From contig NC_134701.1 in the NCBI RefSeq assembly GCF_043290135.1, forward strand, positions 6,230,001 through 6,294,000: a stretch of 64,000 nucleotides of DNA, read 5' to 3'. Source of the stretch: Rhipicephalus microplus (taxonomy: Eukaryota; Arthropoda; Arachnida; Ixodida; Ixodidae). The notes below the pieces were generated by a model. The model was not told the origin of the DNA and did no database searches. It saw only the letters and a list, made by a program, of their open reading frames with translations. Within the stretch, counting starts at the first letter, position 1; every line of letters begins with the position of its first letter. A program made the position numbers and the translations under genes. Below, piece after piece: positions 10,082-23,200 of the stretch.

Positions 10082-10155
10082 GTCTCCGTGGCGCAATTGG
10101 CTAGCGCGATCGGCTGTTAACCGAAAGGTTGGAGGTTCGAGCCCTCCCGAGGGTG
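10082..10155 (+). tRNA. tRNA-Asn-GTT: tRNA-Asn(GUU)-like with intact B box and altered acceptor
   Basis: D arm, anticodon loop with GTT at 10116-10118, T stem and T loop TTCGAGC are as in the best copy. The acceptor 3' strand here is CGAGGGT rather than CGGGAGT, giving G7-C66, C6-G67, a C5.A68 mismatch, T4.G69 wobble, C3-G70 and two wobbles: somewhat better in register than the usual form. Sister copies are at 17176, 20866 and 33713, and the same 3' end is at 36771. Confidence 0.65.
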
Positions 10156-12447
10156 GTGTGTTGCTTTTTTTATTTTGGGCTGATAGCTTTGAAAATATGT
10201 TTTGATGGTGGTGAGTGTGGAGCAGGACTGTCTCCGTGACGCAATTGGCTAGCGCGATCGGCTGTTAACCGAAAGGTTGGAGGGACGAGCCCTCCCGGGA
10301 CTGGTGCGTTGCTTTTTTTTCTTTGGGCTGATAGCTTTACAGATATGTTCTGATGGTGGTAAGAGTGGAGCACGACTGTCTCCGTGGCGCAATTGGCTAG
10401 CGCGATCTGCTGTTAACCGAAAGGTTGGAGGTACGAGCCCAACCGGTGGTGGTGCGGCGCTTTTTTTTCTTTGGGCTGATAGCTTTGAAGATATGTTCTG
10501 ATGGTGGTGAGAGTGGAGCATGACTGTCTCCATGGCGCAATTGGCTATTCGATCGGCTGTTAACTGAAAGGTTTGAGGTTCGAGCCCTGCCGGGAGTGTT
10601 GTGTTGCTTTTTTTATTTTGGGCTGATAGCTTTGAAGATATGTAATGATGGTGGTGAGAGTGGAGCACGACTGTCTCTGTGGCGCAATTGGCTAGCGCGA
10701 TCGGCGGTTAACCGAAAGGTTGGAGGTTCAAGCCCTCCCGGGAGTGGTGTGTTGCTTTTTTTATTTTGGGCTGATAGCTTTGAAAATATGTTCTGATGGT
10801 GGTGAGTGTGGAGCAGGACTGTCTCAGTGGCGCAATTGGCTAGCGCGATCGGCTGTTAACCGAAAGGTTGGAGGTACGAGCCTACCCGGTGGAGGTGCGG
10901 CGCTTTTTTTTCTTTGGGCTGATAGCTTTGAAGATATGTTCCGATGGTGGTGAGAGTGGAGCACGACTGTCTCCGTGGCGCAATTGGCTAGCGCGATCGG
11001 CTGTTAACCGAGAGGTTGGAAGTTGGAGCCCAACCGGTGGTGGTGCGGCGATTTTTTTTTCCTTTTGGCTGATAGCTTTGAAAATATGTTCTGATGGTGG
11101 TGAGTGTGGAGCAGGACTGTCTCCGTGAAGCAATTGGCTAGCGCGATCGGCTGTTAACCGAAAGGTTGGAGGTACGAGCCCACCCGGTGCTGGTGCGGCG
11201 CTTTCTTTTCTTTGGGCTGATAGCTTTGAAGATATGTTCTGATGGTGGTGAGAGTGGAGCACGACTGTCCCCGTGGCGCAATAGGCTAGCGCGATTGGCT
11301 GTTAACCGAAAGGTTGGAGGTTTGAGCCCTCCCGGGAGTGGTGTGTTGCTTTTTTTTCTTTGGGCTTATAGTTTTGAAGATATGTTCTCATGGTGGTGAG
11401 AGTGGAGCAGGACTGTCTCCGTGGCGCAATTGGCTAGCGCGATCGGCTGTTAACCGAAATTTGGAGGTACGAGTCCACCCGGTGGTGGTGCGGCGCTTTT
11501 TTTTTTGGGCTGATATCTTTGAAGAAATGTTCTGATGGTGGTGAGAGTGGAGCACATCTGTCTCCGTGGCGCAATTGGCTAGCGCGATCGGCTGTTAACC
11601 GAAAGGTTGGAGGTTTGAGCCCTCCCGGGAGTGGTGTGTTGCTTTTTTTTCTTTGCGCTGATAGCTTTGAAGATATGTTCTGATGGTGGTGAGAGTGGAG
11701 CACGACTGTCTCCGTGGCGCAATCGGCTAACGCGATCGGCTGTTAACCGAAAGGTTGGAGGTACGAGCCCTCCCGGGAGTGGTGTGTTGCTTTTTTTTAT
11801 TTTGGGCTGATAGCTTTGAAGATATGTTCTGATGGTGGTGAGAGTGGAGCACGACTGTCTCCGTGGCGCAATTGGCAAGCGCGATCGGCTGTTAACCGTA
11901 AGGTTGGAGGTACGAGCCCACCCGGTGGTGGTGCGGCGCTTTTTTTTCTTTGGGCTGATAGCTTTGAAGATATGTTCTGATGGTGGTGAGAGTGGAGCAC
12001 GACTGTCTCCATGGCGCAATTGGCTATTCGATCGGCTGTTAACTGAAAGGTTTGAGGTTCGAGCCCTGCCGGGAGTGTTGTGTTGCTTTTTTTATTTTGG
12101 GCTGATAGCTATGAAGATATGTAATGATGGTGGTGAGAGTGGAGCACGACTGTCTCTGTGGCGCAATTGGCTAGCGCGATCGGCGGTTAACCGAAAGGTT
12201 GGAGGTTCGAGCCCTCCCGGGAGTTGTGTGTTTCTTTTTTTATTTTGGGCTGATAGCTTTGAAAATATGTTCTGATGGTGGTGAGTGTGGAGCAGGACTG
12301 TCTCCGTGGCGCAATTGGCTAGCGCGATCGGCTGTTAACCGAAAGGTTGGAGGTACGAGCCTACCCGGTGGAGGTGCGGCGCTTTTTTTTCTTTGGGCTG
12401 ATAGCTTTGAAGATATGTTCTGATGGTGGTGAGAGTGGAGCACGACT

Positions 12448-14219
12448 GTCTCCGTGGCGCAATTGGCTAGCGTGATCGGCTGTTAACCGAGAGGTTGGAA
12501 GTTGGAGCCCACCCGGTGGTGGTGCGGCGATTTTTTTTCCTTTTGGCTGATAGCTCTGAAGAAATGTTCTTACGGTGGTGAGAGTGGAGCACGACAGTCT
12601 CCATGGCGCAATTGGCTATGCGATCGGCTGTCAACTGAAAGGTTGGAGGTTCGAGTCCCGCGGGAGTGGTGTATTGCTTTTTTTTCTTTGGGCTGATAGC
12701 TTTGAAGATGTGTTCTGATGGTGGTAAGAGTGGAGCACGACTGTCTCCGTGGCGCAATTGGCTAGCGCTATCGGCTGTTAACCGAAAGGTTGGAGGTTCG
12801 GGCCCACCTGGTGGTGGTGCAGCGCTTTTTTTTCTTTGGGCTGATAGCTTTGAAGATATCTTCTGATGGTGGTGAGAGTGGAGCACGACTGTCTCCGTGG
12901 CGCAATTGGCTAGCGCGATCGGCTGTTAACCGAAAGGTTGAAGGTACGAGCCCACCAGGTGGTGGTGCGGCGCTTTTTTTCTTTGGGCTGATAGCTTTGA
13001 AGCTATGTTCTGATGGTGGTGAGAGTGGAGCAGGACTGTCTCCGTGGCGCAATCGGCTAACGCGATCGGCTGTTAACCGAAAGGTTGGAGGTACGAGCCC
13101 TCCCGGGAGTGGTGTGTTGCTTTTTTTTATTTTGGGCTGATAGCTTTGAAGATATGTTCTGATGGTGGTGAGAGTGGAGCACGACTGTCTCCGTGGCGCA
13201 ATCGGCTAACGCGATCGGCTGTTAACCGAAAGGTTGGAGGTGCGAGCCCTCCCGGGAGTGGTGTGTTGCTTTTTTTATTTTGGGCTGATAGCTTTGAAGC
13301 AATGTTCTGATGGTGGTGAGAGTGGAGCACGACTGTCTCCGTGGCGCAATTGGCTAGCGCGATCCGCTGTTAACCGAAAGGTTGGAGGTACGAGCCCAAC
13401 CGGTGGTGGTGCGGCGCTTTTTTTTCTTTGGGATGATAGCTTTGAAGATATGTTCTGATGGTGTTGAGAGTGGAGCAGGACTGTCTCCGTGGCGCAATGG
13501 GTTAGCGCGATCAGCTGTTAACAGAAAGGTTGGAGGTACGAGCCCACCCGGTGGTGGTGCGGCGCTTGTTTTTCTTTGGGCTGATAGCTTTGAAGATATA
13601 TTCTGATGGTGGGAAGAGTGGAGCACGGCTGTCTTCATGGCGCAAGTGGCTAGCGCGATCGGCTGTTAACCGAAAGGTTGGAGGTACGAGCCCTTCCGGG
13701 AGTGGTGCGGCGCTTTTTTTTCTTTGGGCTGATAGCTTTGAAGAAATGTTCTGATGGTGGTGAGAGTTGAGCACGTCTGTCTCCGTGGCGCAATTGGCTA
13801 GCGCGGTTGGCTGTTAACCGAAAGGTTGGAGGCTCGAGCCCTCCCGGGAGTGTTGTGTTGCTTTTTTTATTTTTTGCTGATAGCTTTGAAAATATGTTTT
13901 GATGGTGGTGAGTGTGGAGCAGGACTGTCTCCGTGACGCAATTGGCTAGCTCGATCGGCTGTTAACCGAAAGGTTGGAGGTACGAGCCCACCCGGTGGAG
14001 GTGCGGCGCTTTTTTTTCTTTGGACTGATAGCTTTGAAGATATGTCCTGATGGTGGTGAGAGTGGAGCACGACTGTCTCCGTGGCGCAATTGGCTAGCGC
14101 GATCGGCTGTTAACCGACAGGTTGGAGGTTGGAGCCCTCCCGGTGGTGGTGCGGCGATTTTTTTCCTTTTGGCTGATAGCTCTGAAGAAATGTTCTGACG
14201 GTGGTGAGAGTGGAGCACG
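12448..14219 (+). repeat. Direct repeat, partner of 8164-9935
   Basis: Same unit order as the 8.2-9.9 kb block. Private changes include GACAGTCTCC at the 12597 start and GAAGATATCTTC near 12855. After 14219 it joins the 14223-15010 block, shared with 24704-25491. Confidence 0.85.
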
Positions 14220-14222
14220 ACT

Positions 14223-15010
14223 GTCTCCGTGGCGCATTTGGCTAGCGCGATCGGCTGTTAACTAAAAGGTTGGAGGTACGAGCCCTCCCTGGAGTGGTGT
14301 GTTGCTTTTTTTTCTTTGGGCTGATAGCTTTGAAAATATGTTCTGATGGTGGTGAGTGTTGAGCAGGACTGTCTCCGTGAAGCAATTGGCTAGCGCGATC
14401 GGCTGTTAACCGAAAGGTTGGAGGTACGAGCCCACCCGGTGCTGGTGCGGCGCTTTCTTTTCTTTGGGCTGATAGCTTTGAAGATATGTTCTGATGGTGG
14501 TGAGAGTGGAGCACGACTGTCCCCGTGGCGCAATAGGCTAGCGCGATCGGCTGTTAACCGAAAGGTTGGAGGTTTGAGCCCTCCCGGGAGTGGTGTGTTG
14601 CTTTTTTTTCTTTGGGCTGATAGTTTTGAAGATATGTTCTCATGGTGGTGAGATTGGAGCACGACTGTCTCCGTGGCGCTATTGGCTAGCGCGATCGGCT
14701 GTTAACCGAAAGGTTGGAGGTTCGAGCCCACCCGGTGGTGGTGCGGCGCTTTATTTCTTTGGGCTGAAAGGTTTGAAGATGTGTTCTGATGGTGGTAAGA
14801 GTGGAGCACGACTGTCTCCGTGGCGCAATTGGCTAGCGCGATCGGCTGTTAACCGAAAGGTTGGAGGTTTGAGCCCTCCCGGGAGTGGTGTGTTGCTTTT
14901 TTTATTTTGGGCTGATAGCTTTGAAAATATGTTCTGATGGTGGTGAGTGTGAAGCAGGACTGTCTCCGTGGCGCAATTGGCTAGCGCGATCGGCTGTAAA
15001 CCGAAAGGTT
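14223..15010 (+). repeat. Direct repeat with 24704-25491 (offset 10,481)
   Basis: Five units match one by one, with the rare markers GTGGCGCTATTGG (14667/25148), CTTTATTTCTTTGGG (about 14751/25232), GGCTGAAAGGTTTG and GTGTGAAGCAGG. The offset is unrelated to the 20,086 or 7,094 periods, so this block moved independently. Confidence 0.85.
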
Positions 15011-15023
15011 GGAGGTACGAGCC

Positions 15024-18000
15024 CTCCCGGGAGTGGTGTGTTGCTTTTTTTATTTTGGGCTGATAGCTTTGAAAATATGTTCTGATGGTGGTGAGTGTGG
15101 AGCAGGACTGTCTCCGTGGCGCAATTGGCTAGCGCGATCGGCTGTTAACCGAAAGGTTGGAGGTACGAGCCTACCCGGTGGAGGTGCGGCGCTTTTTTTT
15201 CTTTGGGCTGATAGCTTTGAAGATATGTTCCGATGGTGGTGAGAGTGGAGCACGACTGTCTCCGTGGCGCAATTGGCTAGCGCGATCGGCTGTTAACCGA
15301 GAGGTTGGAAGTTGGAGCCCAACCGGTGGTGGTGCGGCGATTTTTTTTCCTTTTGGCTGATAGCTCTGAAGAAATGTTCTTACGGTGGTGAGAGTGGAGC
15401 ACGACTGTCTCCATGGCGCAATTGGCTATGCGATCGGCTGTCAACTGAAAGGTTGGAGGTTCGAGTCCCGCGGGAGTGGTGTATTGCTTTTTTTTCTTTG
15501 GGCTGATAGCTTTGAAGATGTGTTCTGATGGTGGTAAGAGTGGAGCACGACTGTCTCCGTGGCGCAATTGGCTAGCGCTATCGGCTGTTAACCGAAAGGT
15601 TGGAGGTTCGGGCCCACCTGGTGGTGGTGCAGCGCTTTTTTTTCTTTGGGCTGATAGCTTTGAAGATATGTTCTGATGGTGGTGAGAGTGGAGCACGACT
15701 GTCTCCGTGGCGCAATTGGCTAGCGCGATCGGCTGTTAACCGAAAGGTTGAAGGTACGAGCCCACCAGGTGGTGGTGCGGCGCTTTTTTTCTTTGGGCTG
15801 ATAGCTTTGAAGCTATGTTCTGATGGTGGTGAGAGTGGAGCAGGACTGTCTCCGTGGCGCAATCGGCTAACGCGATCGGCTGTTAACCGAAAGGTTGGAG
15901 GTACGGGCCCTCCCGGGAGTGGTGTGTTGCTTTTTTTTATTTTGGGCTGATAGCTTTGAAGATATGTTCTGATGGTGGTGAGAGTGGAGCACGACTGTCT
16001 CCGTGGCGCAATCGGCTAACGCGATCGGCTGTTAACCGAAAGGTTGGAGGTGCGAGCCCTCCCGGGAGTGGTGTGTTGCTTTTTTTATTTTGGGCTGATA
16101 GCTTTGAAGGAATGTTCTGATGGTGGTGAGAGTGGAGCACGACTGTCTCCGTGGCGCAATTGGCTAGCGCGATCCGCTGTTAACCGAAAGGTTGGAGGTA
16201 CGAGCCCAACCGGTGGTGGTGCGGCGCTTTTTTTTCTTTGGGACGATAGCTTTGAAGATATGTTCTGATGGTGTTGAGAGTGGAGCAGGACTGTCTCCGT
16301 GGCGCAATGGGTTAGCGCGATCAGCTGTTAACAGAAAGGTTGGATGTACGAGCCCACCCGGTGGTGGTGCGGCGCTTGTTTTTCTTTGGGCTGATAGCTT
16401 TGAAGATATATTCTGATGGTGGGAAGAGTGGAGCACGGCTGTCTTCATGGCGCAAGTGGCTAGCGCGATCGGCTGTTAACCGAAAGGTTGGAGGTACGAG
16501 CCCTTCCGGGAGTGGTGCGGCGCTTTTTTTTCTTTGGGCTGATAGCTTTGAAGAAATGTTCTGATGGTGGTGAGAGTTGAGCACGTCTGTCTCCGTGGCG
16601 CAATTGGCTAGCGCGGTTGGCTGTTAACCGAAAGGTTGGAGGCTCGAGCCCTCCCGGGAGTGTTGTGTTGCTTTTTTTATTTTTTGCTGATAGCTTTGAA
16701 AATATGTTTTGATGGTGGTGAGTGTGGAGCAGGACTGTCTCCGTGACGCAATTGGCTAGCTCGATCGGCTGTTAACCGAAAGGTTGGAGGTACGAGCCCA
16801 CCCGGTGGAGGTGCGGCGCTTTTTTTTCTTTGGACTGATAGCTTTGAAGATATGTCCTGATGGTGGTGAGAGTGGAGCACGACTGTCTCCGTGGCGCAAT
16901 TGGCTAGCGCGATCGGCTGTTAACCGACAGGTTGGAGGTTGGAGCCCTCCCGGTGGTGGTGCGGCGATTTGTTTCCTTTTGGCTGATAGCTCTGAAGAAA
17001 TGTTCTGACGGTGGTGAGAGTGGAGCACGACTGCCTCCATGGCGCAATTGGCTATGCGATCGGCTGTCAACTGAAAGGTTGGAGGTTCGAGTCCTCCCGG
17101 GAGTGGTGTATTGCTTTTTTTTGGGCTGATAGCTTTGAAGATATGTTCTCGTGGTGGTGAGAGTGGAGCAGGACTGTCTCCGTGGCGCAATTGGCTAGCG
17201 CGATCGGCTGTTAACCGAAAGGTTGGAGGTTCGAGCCCTCCCGAGGGTGGTGTGTTGCTTTTTTTATTTTGGGCTGATAGCTTTGAAAATATGTTTTGAT
17301 GGTGGTGAGTGTGGAGCAGGACTGTCTCCGTGACGCAATTGGCTAGCGCGATCGGCTGTTAACCGAAAGGTTGGAGGGACGAGCCCTCCCGGGACTGGTG
17401 CGTTGCTTTTTTTTCTTTGGGCTGATAGCTTTACAGATATGTTCTGATGGTGGTAAGAGTGGAGCACGACTGTCTCCGTGGCGCAATTGGCTAGCGCGAT
17501 CTGCTGTTAACCGAAAGGTTGGAGGTACGAGCCCAACCGGTGGTGGTGCGGCGCTTTTTTTTCTTTGGGCTGATAGCTTTGAAGATATGTTCTGATGGTG
17601 GTGAGAGTGGAGCATGACTGTCTCCATGGCGCAATTGGCTATTCGATCGGCTGTTAACTGAAAGGTTTGAGGTTCGAGCCCTGCCGGGAGTGTTGTGTTG
17701 CTTTTTTTATTTTGGGCTGATAGCTTTGAAGATATGTAATGATGGTGGTGAGAGTGGAGCACGACTGTCTCTGTGGCGCAATTGGCTAGCGCGATCGGCG
17801 GTTAACCGAAAGGTTGGAGGTTCAAGCCCTCCCGGGAGTGGTGTGTTGCTTTTTTTATTTTGGGCTGATAGCTTTGAAAATATGTTCTGATGGTGGTGAG
17901 TGTGGAGCAGGACTGTCTCAGTGGCGCAATTGGCTAGCGCGATCGGCTGTTAACCGAAAGGTTGGAGGTACGAGCCTACCCGGTGGAGGTGCGGCGCTTT

Positions 18001-19870
18001 TTTTTCTTTGGGCTGATAGCTTTGAAGATATGTTCCGATGGTGGTGAGAGTGGAGCACGACTGTCTCCGTGGCGCAATTGGCTAGCGCGATCGGCTGTTA
18101 ACCGAGAGGTTGGAAGTTGGAGCCCAACCGGTGGTGGTGCGGCGATTTTTTTTTCCTTTTGGCTGATAGCTTTGAAAATATGTTCTGATGGTGGTGAGTG
18201 TGGAGCAGGACTGTCTCCGTGAAGCAATTGGCTAGCGCGATCGGCTGTTAACCGAAAGGTTGGAGGTACGAGCCCACCCGGTGCTGGTGCGGCGCTTTCT
18301 TTTCTTTGGGCTGATAGCTTTGAAGATATGTTCTGATGGTGGTGAGAGTGGAGCACGACTGTCCCCGTGGCGCAATAGGCTAGCGCGATCGGCTGTTAAC
18401 CGAAAGGTTGGAGGTTTGAGCCCTCCCGGGAGTGGTGTGTTGCTTTTTTTTCTTTGGGCTTATAGTTTTGAAGATATGTTCTCATGGTGGTGAGAGTGGA
18501 GCAGGACTGTCTCCGTGGCGCAATTGGCTAGCGCGATCGGCTGTTAACCGAAATTTGGAGGTACGAGTCCACCCGGTGGTGGTGCGGCGCTTTTTTTTGG
18601 ACTGATAGCTTTGAAGAAATGTTCTGATGGTGGTGAGAGTGGAGCACATCTGTCTCCGTGGCGCAATTGGCTAGCGCGATCGGCTGTTAACCGAAAGGTT
18701 GGAGGTTTGAGCCCTCCCGGGAGTGGTGTGTTGCTTTTTTTATTTTGGGCTGATAGCTTTGAAACTATGTTCTGATGGTGGTGAGTGTGGAGCAGGACTG
18801 TCTCCGTGGCGCAATTGGCTAGCGCGATTGGCTGTAAACCGAAAGGTTGGAGGTACGAGCCTACCCGGTGGAGGTGCGGCGCTTTTTTTTCTTTGCGCTG
18901 ATAGCTTTGAAGATATGTTCTGATGGTGGTGAGAGTGGAGCACGACTGTCTCCGTGGCGCAATCGGCTAACGCGATCGGCTGTTAACCGAAAGGTTGGAG
19001 GTACGAGCCCTCCCGGGAGTGGTGTGTTGCTTTTTTTTATTTTGGGCTGATAGCTTTGAAGATATGTTCTGATGGTGGTGAGAGTGGAGCACGACTGTCT
19101 CCGTGGCGCAATTGGCAAGCGCGATCGGCTGTTAACCGAAAGGTTGGAGGTACGAGCCCACCCGGTGGTGGTGCGGCGCTTTTTTTTCTTTGGGCTGATA
19201 GCTTTGAAGATATGTTCTGATGGTGGTGAGAGTGGAGCACGACTGTCTCCATGGCGCAATTGGCTATTCGATCGGCTGTTAACTGAAAGGTTTGAGGTTC
19301 GAGCCCTGCCGGGAGTGTTGTGTTGCTTTTTTTATTTTGGGCTGATAGCTATGAAGATATGTAATGATGGTGGTGAAAGTGGAGCACGACTGTCTCTGTG
19401 GCGCAATTGGCTAGCGCGATCGGCGGTTAACCGAAAGGTTGGAGGTTCGAGCCCTCCCGGGAGTTGTGTGTTTCTTTTTTTATTTTGGGCTGATAGCTTT
19501 GAAAATATGTTCTGATGGTGGTGAGTGTGGAGCAGGACTGTCTCCGTGGCGCAATTGGCTAGCGCGATCGGCTGTTAACCGAAAGGTTGGAGGTACGAGC
19601 CTACCCGGTGGAGGTGCGGCGCTTTTTTTTCTTTGGGCTGATAGCTTTGAAGATATGTTCTGATGGTGGTGAGAGTGGAGCACGACTGTCTCCGTGGCGC
19701 AATTGGCTAGCGTGATCGGCTGTTAACCGAGAGGTTGGAAGTTGGAGCCCACCCGGTGGTGGTGCGGCGATTTTTTTTCCTTTTGGCTGATAGCTCTGAA
19801 GAAATGTTCTGACGGTGGTGAGAGTGGAGCACGACTGTCTCCATGGCGCAATTGGCTATGCGATCGGCTG
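15024..19870 (+). repeat. Higher-order repeat, partner of 7930-12630
   Basis: The segment keeps the GTA-type unit at 18800 missing from its partner. It ends inside the GTC unit at 19837, after which the sequence jumps to a class A 3' half (TTCGGGCCCACCTGG at about 19889), a visible recombination joint within GGTTGGAGGTTCG. Confidence 0.86.
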
Positions 19871-19880
19871 TCAACTGAAA
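16561..19880 (+). repeat. 3.3-kb repeat with 20251-23570 (offset 3690)
   Basis: The start is GAGTTGAGCACGTCT before the units at 16589 and 20279, and 22 or more units follow in identical order. Differences are few, for example TTGTTTCC at about 16969 against TTTTTTCC at 20659. The right copy continues into the GTCCCGCGGG unit form at 23527, the left copy recombines at 19,889. Confidence 0.87.
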
Positions 19881-20250
19881 GGTTGGAGGTTCGGGCCCAC
19901 CTGGTGGTGGTGCAGCGCTTTTTTTTCTTTGGGCTGATAGCTTTGAAGATATGTTCTGATGGTGGTGAGAGTGGAGCACGACTGTCTCCGTGGCGCAATT
20001 GGCTAGCGCGATCGGCTGTTAACCGAAAGGTTGAAGGTACGAGCCCACCAGGTGGTGGTGCGGCGCTTTTTTTCTTTGGGCTGATAGCTTTGAAGCTATG
20101 TTCTGATGGTGGTGAGAGTGGAGCAGGACTGTCTCCGTGGCGCAATGGGTTAGCGCGATCAGCTGTTAACAGAAAGGTTGGATGTACGAGCCCACCCGGT
20201 GGTGGTGCGGCGCTTGTTTTTCTTTGGGCTGATAGCTTTGAAGATATATT

Positions 20251-23200
20251 CTGATGGTGGTGAGAGTTGAGCACGTCTGTCTCCGTGGCGCAATTGGCTA
20301 GCGCGGTTGGCTGTTAACCGAAAGGTTGGAGGCTCGAGCCCTCCCGGGAGTGTTGTGTTGCTTTTTTTATTTTTTGCTGATAGCTTTGAAAATATGTTTT
20401 GATGGTGGTGAGTGTGGAGCAGGACTGTCTCCGTGACGCAATTGGCTAGCTCGATCGGCTGTTAACCGAAAGGTTGGAGGTACGAGCCCACCCGGTGGAG
20501 GTGCGGCGCTTTTTTTTCTTTGGACTGATAGCTTTGAAGATATGTCCTGATGGTGGTGAGAGTGGAGCACGACTGTCTCCGTGGCGCAATTGGCTAGCGC
20601 GATCGGCTGTTAACCGACAGGTTGGAGGTTGGAGCCCTCCCGGTGGTGGTGCGGCGATTTTTTTCCTTTTGGCTGATAGCTCTGAAGAAATGTTCTGACG
20701 GTGGTGAGAGTGGAGCACGACTGCCTCCATGGCGCAATTGGCTATGCGATCGGCTGTCAACTGAAAGGTTGGAGGTTCGAGTCCTCCCGGGAGTGGTGTA
20801 TTGCTTTTTTTGGGGCTGATAGCTTTGAAGATATGTTCTCGTGGTGGTGAGAGTGGAGCAGGACTGTCTCCGTGGCGCAATTGGCTAGCGCGATCGGCTG
20901 TTAACCGAAAGGTTGGAGGTTCGAGCCCTCCCGAGGGTGGTGTGTTGCTTTTTTTATTTTGGGCTGATAGCTTTGAAAATATGTTTTGATGGTGGTGAGT
21001 GTGGAGCAGGACTGTCTCCGTGACGCAATTGGCTAGCGCGATCGGCTGTTAACCGAAAGGTTGGAGGGACGAGCCCTCCCGGGACTGGTGCGTTGCTTTT
21101 TTTTCTTTGGGCTGATAGCTTTACAGATATGTTCTGATGGTGGTAAGAGTGGAGCACGACTGTCTCCGTGGCGCAATTGGCTAGCGCGATCTGCTGTTAA
21201 CCGAAAGGTTGGAGGTACGAGCCCAACCGGTGGTGGTGCGGCGCTTTTTTTTCTTTGGGCTGATAGCTTTGAAGATATGTTCTGATGGTGGTGAGAGTGG
21301 AGCATGACTGTCTCCATGGCGCAATTGGCTATTCGATCGGCTGTTAACTGAAAGGTTTGAGGTTCGAGCCCTGCCGGGAGTGTTGTGTTGCTTTTTTTAT
21401 TTTGGGCTGATAGCTTTGAAGATATGTAATGATGGTGGTGAGAGTGGAGCACGACTGTCTCTGTGGCGCAATTGGCTAGCGCGATCGGCGGTTAACCGAA
21501 AGGTTGGAGGTTCAAGCCCTCCCGGGAGTGGTGTGTTGCTTTTTTTATTTTGGGCTGATAGCTTTGAAAATATGTTCTGATGGTGGTGAGTGTGGAGCAG
21601 GACTGTCTCAGTGGCGCAATTGGCTAGCGCGATCGGCTGTTAACCGAAAGGTTGGAGGTACGAGCCTACCCGGTGGAGGTGCGGCGCTTTTTTTTCTTTG
21701 GGCTGATAGCTTTGAAGATATGTTCCGATGGTGGTGAGAGTGGAGCACGACTGTCTCCGTGGCGCAATTGGCTAGCGCGATCGGCTGTTAACCGAGAGGT
21801 TGGAAGTTGGAGCCCAACCGGTGGTGGTGCGGCGATTTTTTTTTCCTTTTGGCTGATAGCTTTGAAAATATGTTCTGATGGTGGTGAGTGTGGAGCAGGA
21901 CTGTCTCCGTGAAGCAATTGGCTAGCGCGATCGGCTGTTAACCGAAAGGTTGGAGGTACGAGCCCACCCGGTGCTGGTGCGGCGCTTTCTTTTCTTTGGG
22001 CTGATAGCTTTGAAGATATGTTCTGATGGTGGTGAGAGTGGAGCACGACTGTCCCCGTGGCGCAATAGGCTAGCGCGATCGGCTGTTAACCGAAAGGTTG
22101 GAGGTTTGAGCCCTCCCGGGAGTGGTGTGTTGCTTTTTTTTCTTTGGGCTTATAGTTTTGAAGATATGTTCTCATGGTGGTGAGAGTGGAGCAGGACTGT
22201 CTCCGTGGCGCAATTGGCTAGCGCGATCGGCTGTTAACCGAAATTTGGAGGTACGAGTCCACCCGGTGGTGGTGCGGCGCTTTTTTTTGGGCTGATAGCT
22301 TTGAAGAAATGTTCTGATGGTGGTGAGAGTGGAGCACATCTGTCTCCGTGGCGCAATTGGCTAGCGCGATCGGCTGTTAACCGAAAGGTTGGAGGTTTGA
22401 GCCCTCCCGGGAGTGGTGTGTTGCTTTTTTTATTTTGGGCTGATAGCTTTGAAACTATGTTCTGATGGTGGTGAGTGTGGAGCAGGACTGTCTCCGTGGC
22501 GCAATTGGCTAGCGCGATTGGCTGTAAACCGAAAGGTTGGAGGTACGAGCCTACCCGGTGGAGGTGCGGCGCTTTTTTTTCTTTGCGCTGATAGCTTTGA
22601 AGATATGTTCTGATGGTGGTGAGAGTGGAGCACGACTGTCTCCGTGGCGCAATCGGCTAACGCGATCGGCTGTTAACCGAAAGGTTGGAGGTACGAGCCC
22701 TCCCGGGAGTGGTGTGTTGCTTTTTTTTATTTTGGGCTGATAGCTTTGAAGATATGTTCTGATGGTGGTGAGAGTGGAGCACGACTGTCTCCGTGGCGCA
22801 ATTGGCAAGCGCGATCGGCTGTTAACCGAAAGGTTGGAGGTACGAGCCCACCCGGTGGTGGTGCGGCGCTTTTTTTTCTTTGGGCTGATAGCTTTGAAGA
22901 TATGTTCTGATGGTGGTGAGAGTGGAGCACGACTGTCTCCATGGCGCAATTGGCTATTCGATCGGCTGTTAACTGAAAGGTTTGAGGTTCGAGCCCTGCC
23001 GGGAGTGTTGTGTTGCTTTTTTTATTTTGGGCTGATAGCTATGAAGATATGTAATGATGGTGGTGAAAGTGGAGCACGACTGTCTCTGTGGCGCAATTGG
23101 CTAGCGCGATCGGCGGTTAACCGAAAGGTTGGAGGTTCGAGCCCTCCCGGGAGTTGTGTGTTTCTTTTTTTATTTTGGGCTGATAGCTTTGAAAATATGT

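Larger units (their letters stand above)
7930..12630 (+). repeat. Higher-order repeat with 15024-19870 (offset 7094, then 7240)
   Basis: Units from 8016 to 11560 match 15110 to 18652 at offset about 7,094. The left copy then lacks one unit (the GTA-type unit at 18800), after which 11708-12630 matches 18948-19870 at about 7,240. The missing unit is an exact one-repeat deletion, as expected for unequal exchange between neighbours. Confidence 0.86.
10082..20057 (+). repeat. Unit map, part 2: 68 tRNA-like bodies
   Basis: Body starts: 10082, 10230, 10378, 10526, 10673, 10821, 10969, 11119, 11267, 11415, 11560, 11708, 11857, 12005, 12152, 12300, 12448, 12597, 12743, 12891, 13038, 13187, 13335, 13483, 13631, 13779, 13927, 14075, 14223, 14371, 14519, 14667, 14814, 14962, 15110, 15258, 15407, 15553, 15701, 15848, 15997, 16145, 16293, 16441, 16589, 16737, 16885, 17033, 17176, 17324, 17472, 17620, 17767, 17915, 18063, 18213, 18361, 18509, 18652, 18800, 18948, 19097, 19245, 19392, 19540, 19688, 19837, 19984. 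The stretch at 11560-11708 lacks one unit that the sister copies at 2405, 18800 and 22490 keep. Confidence 0.93.
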
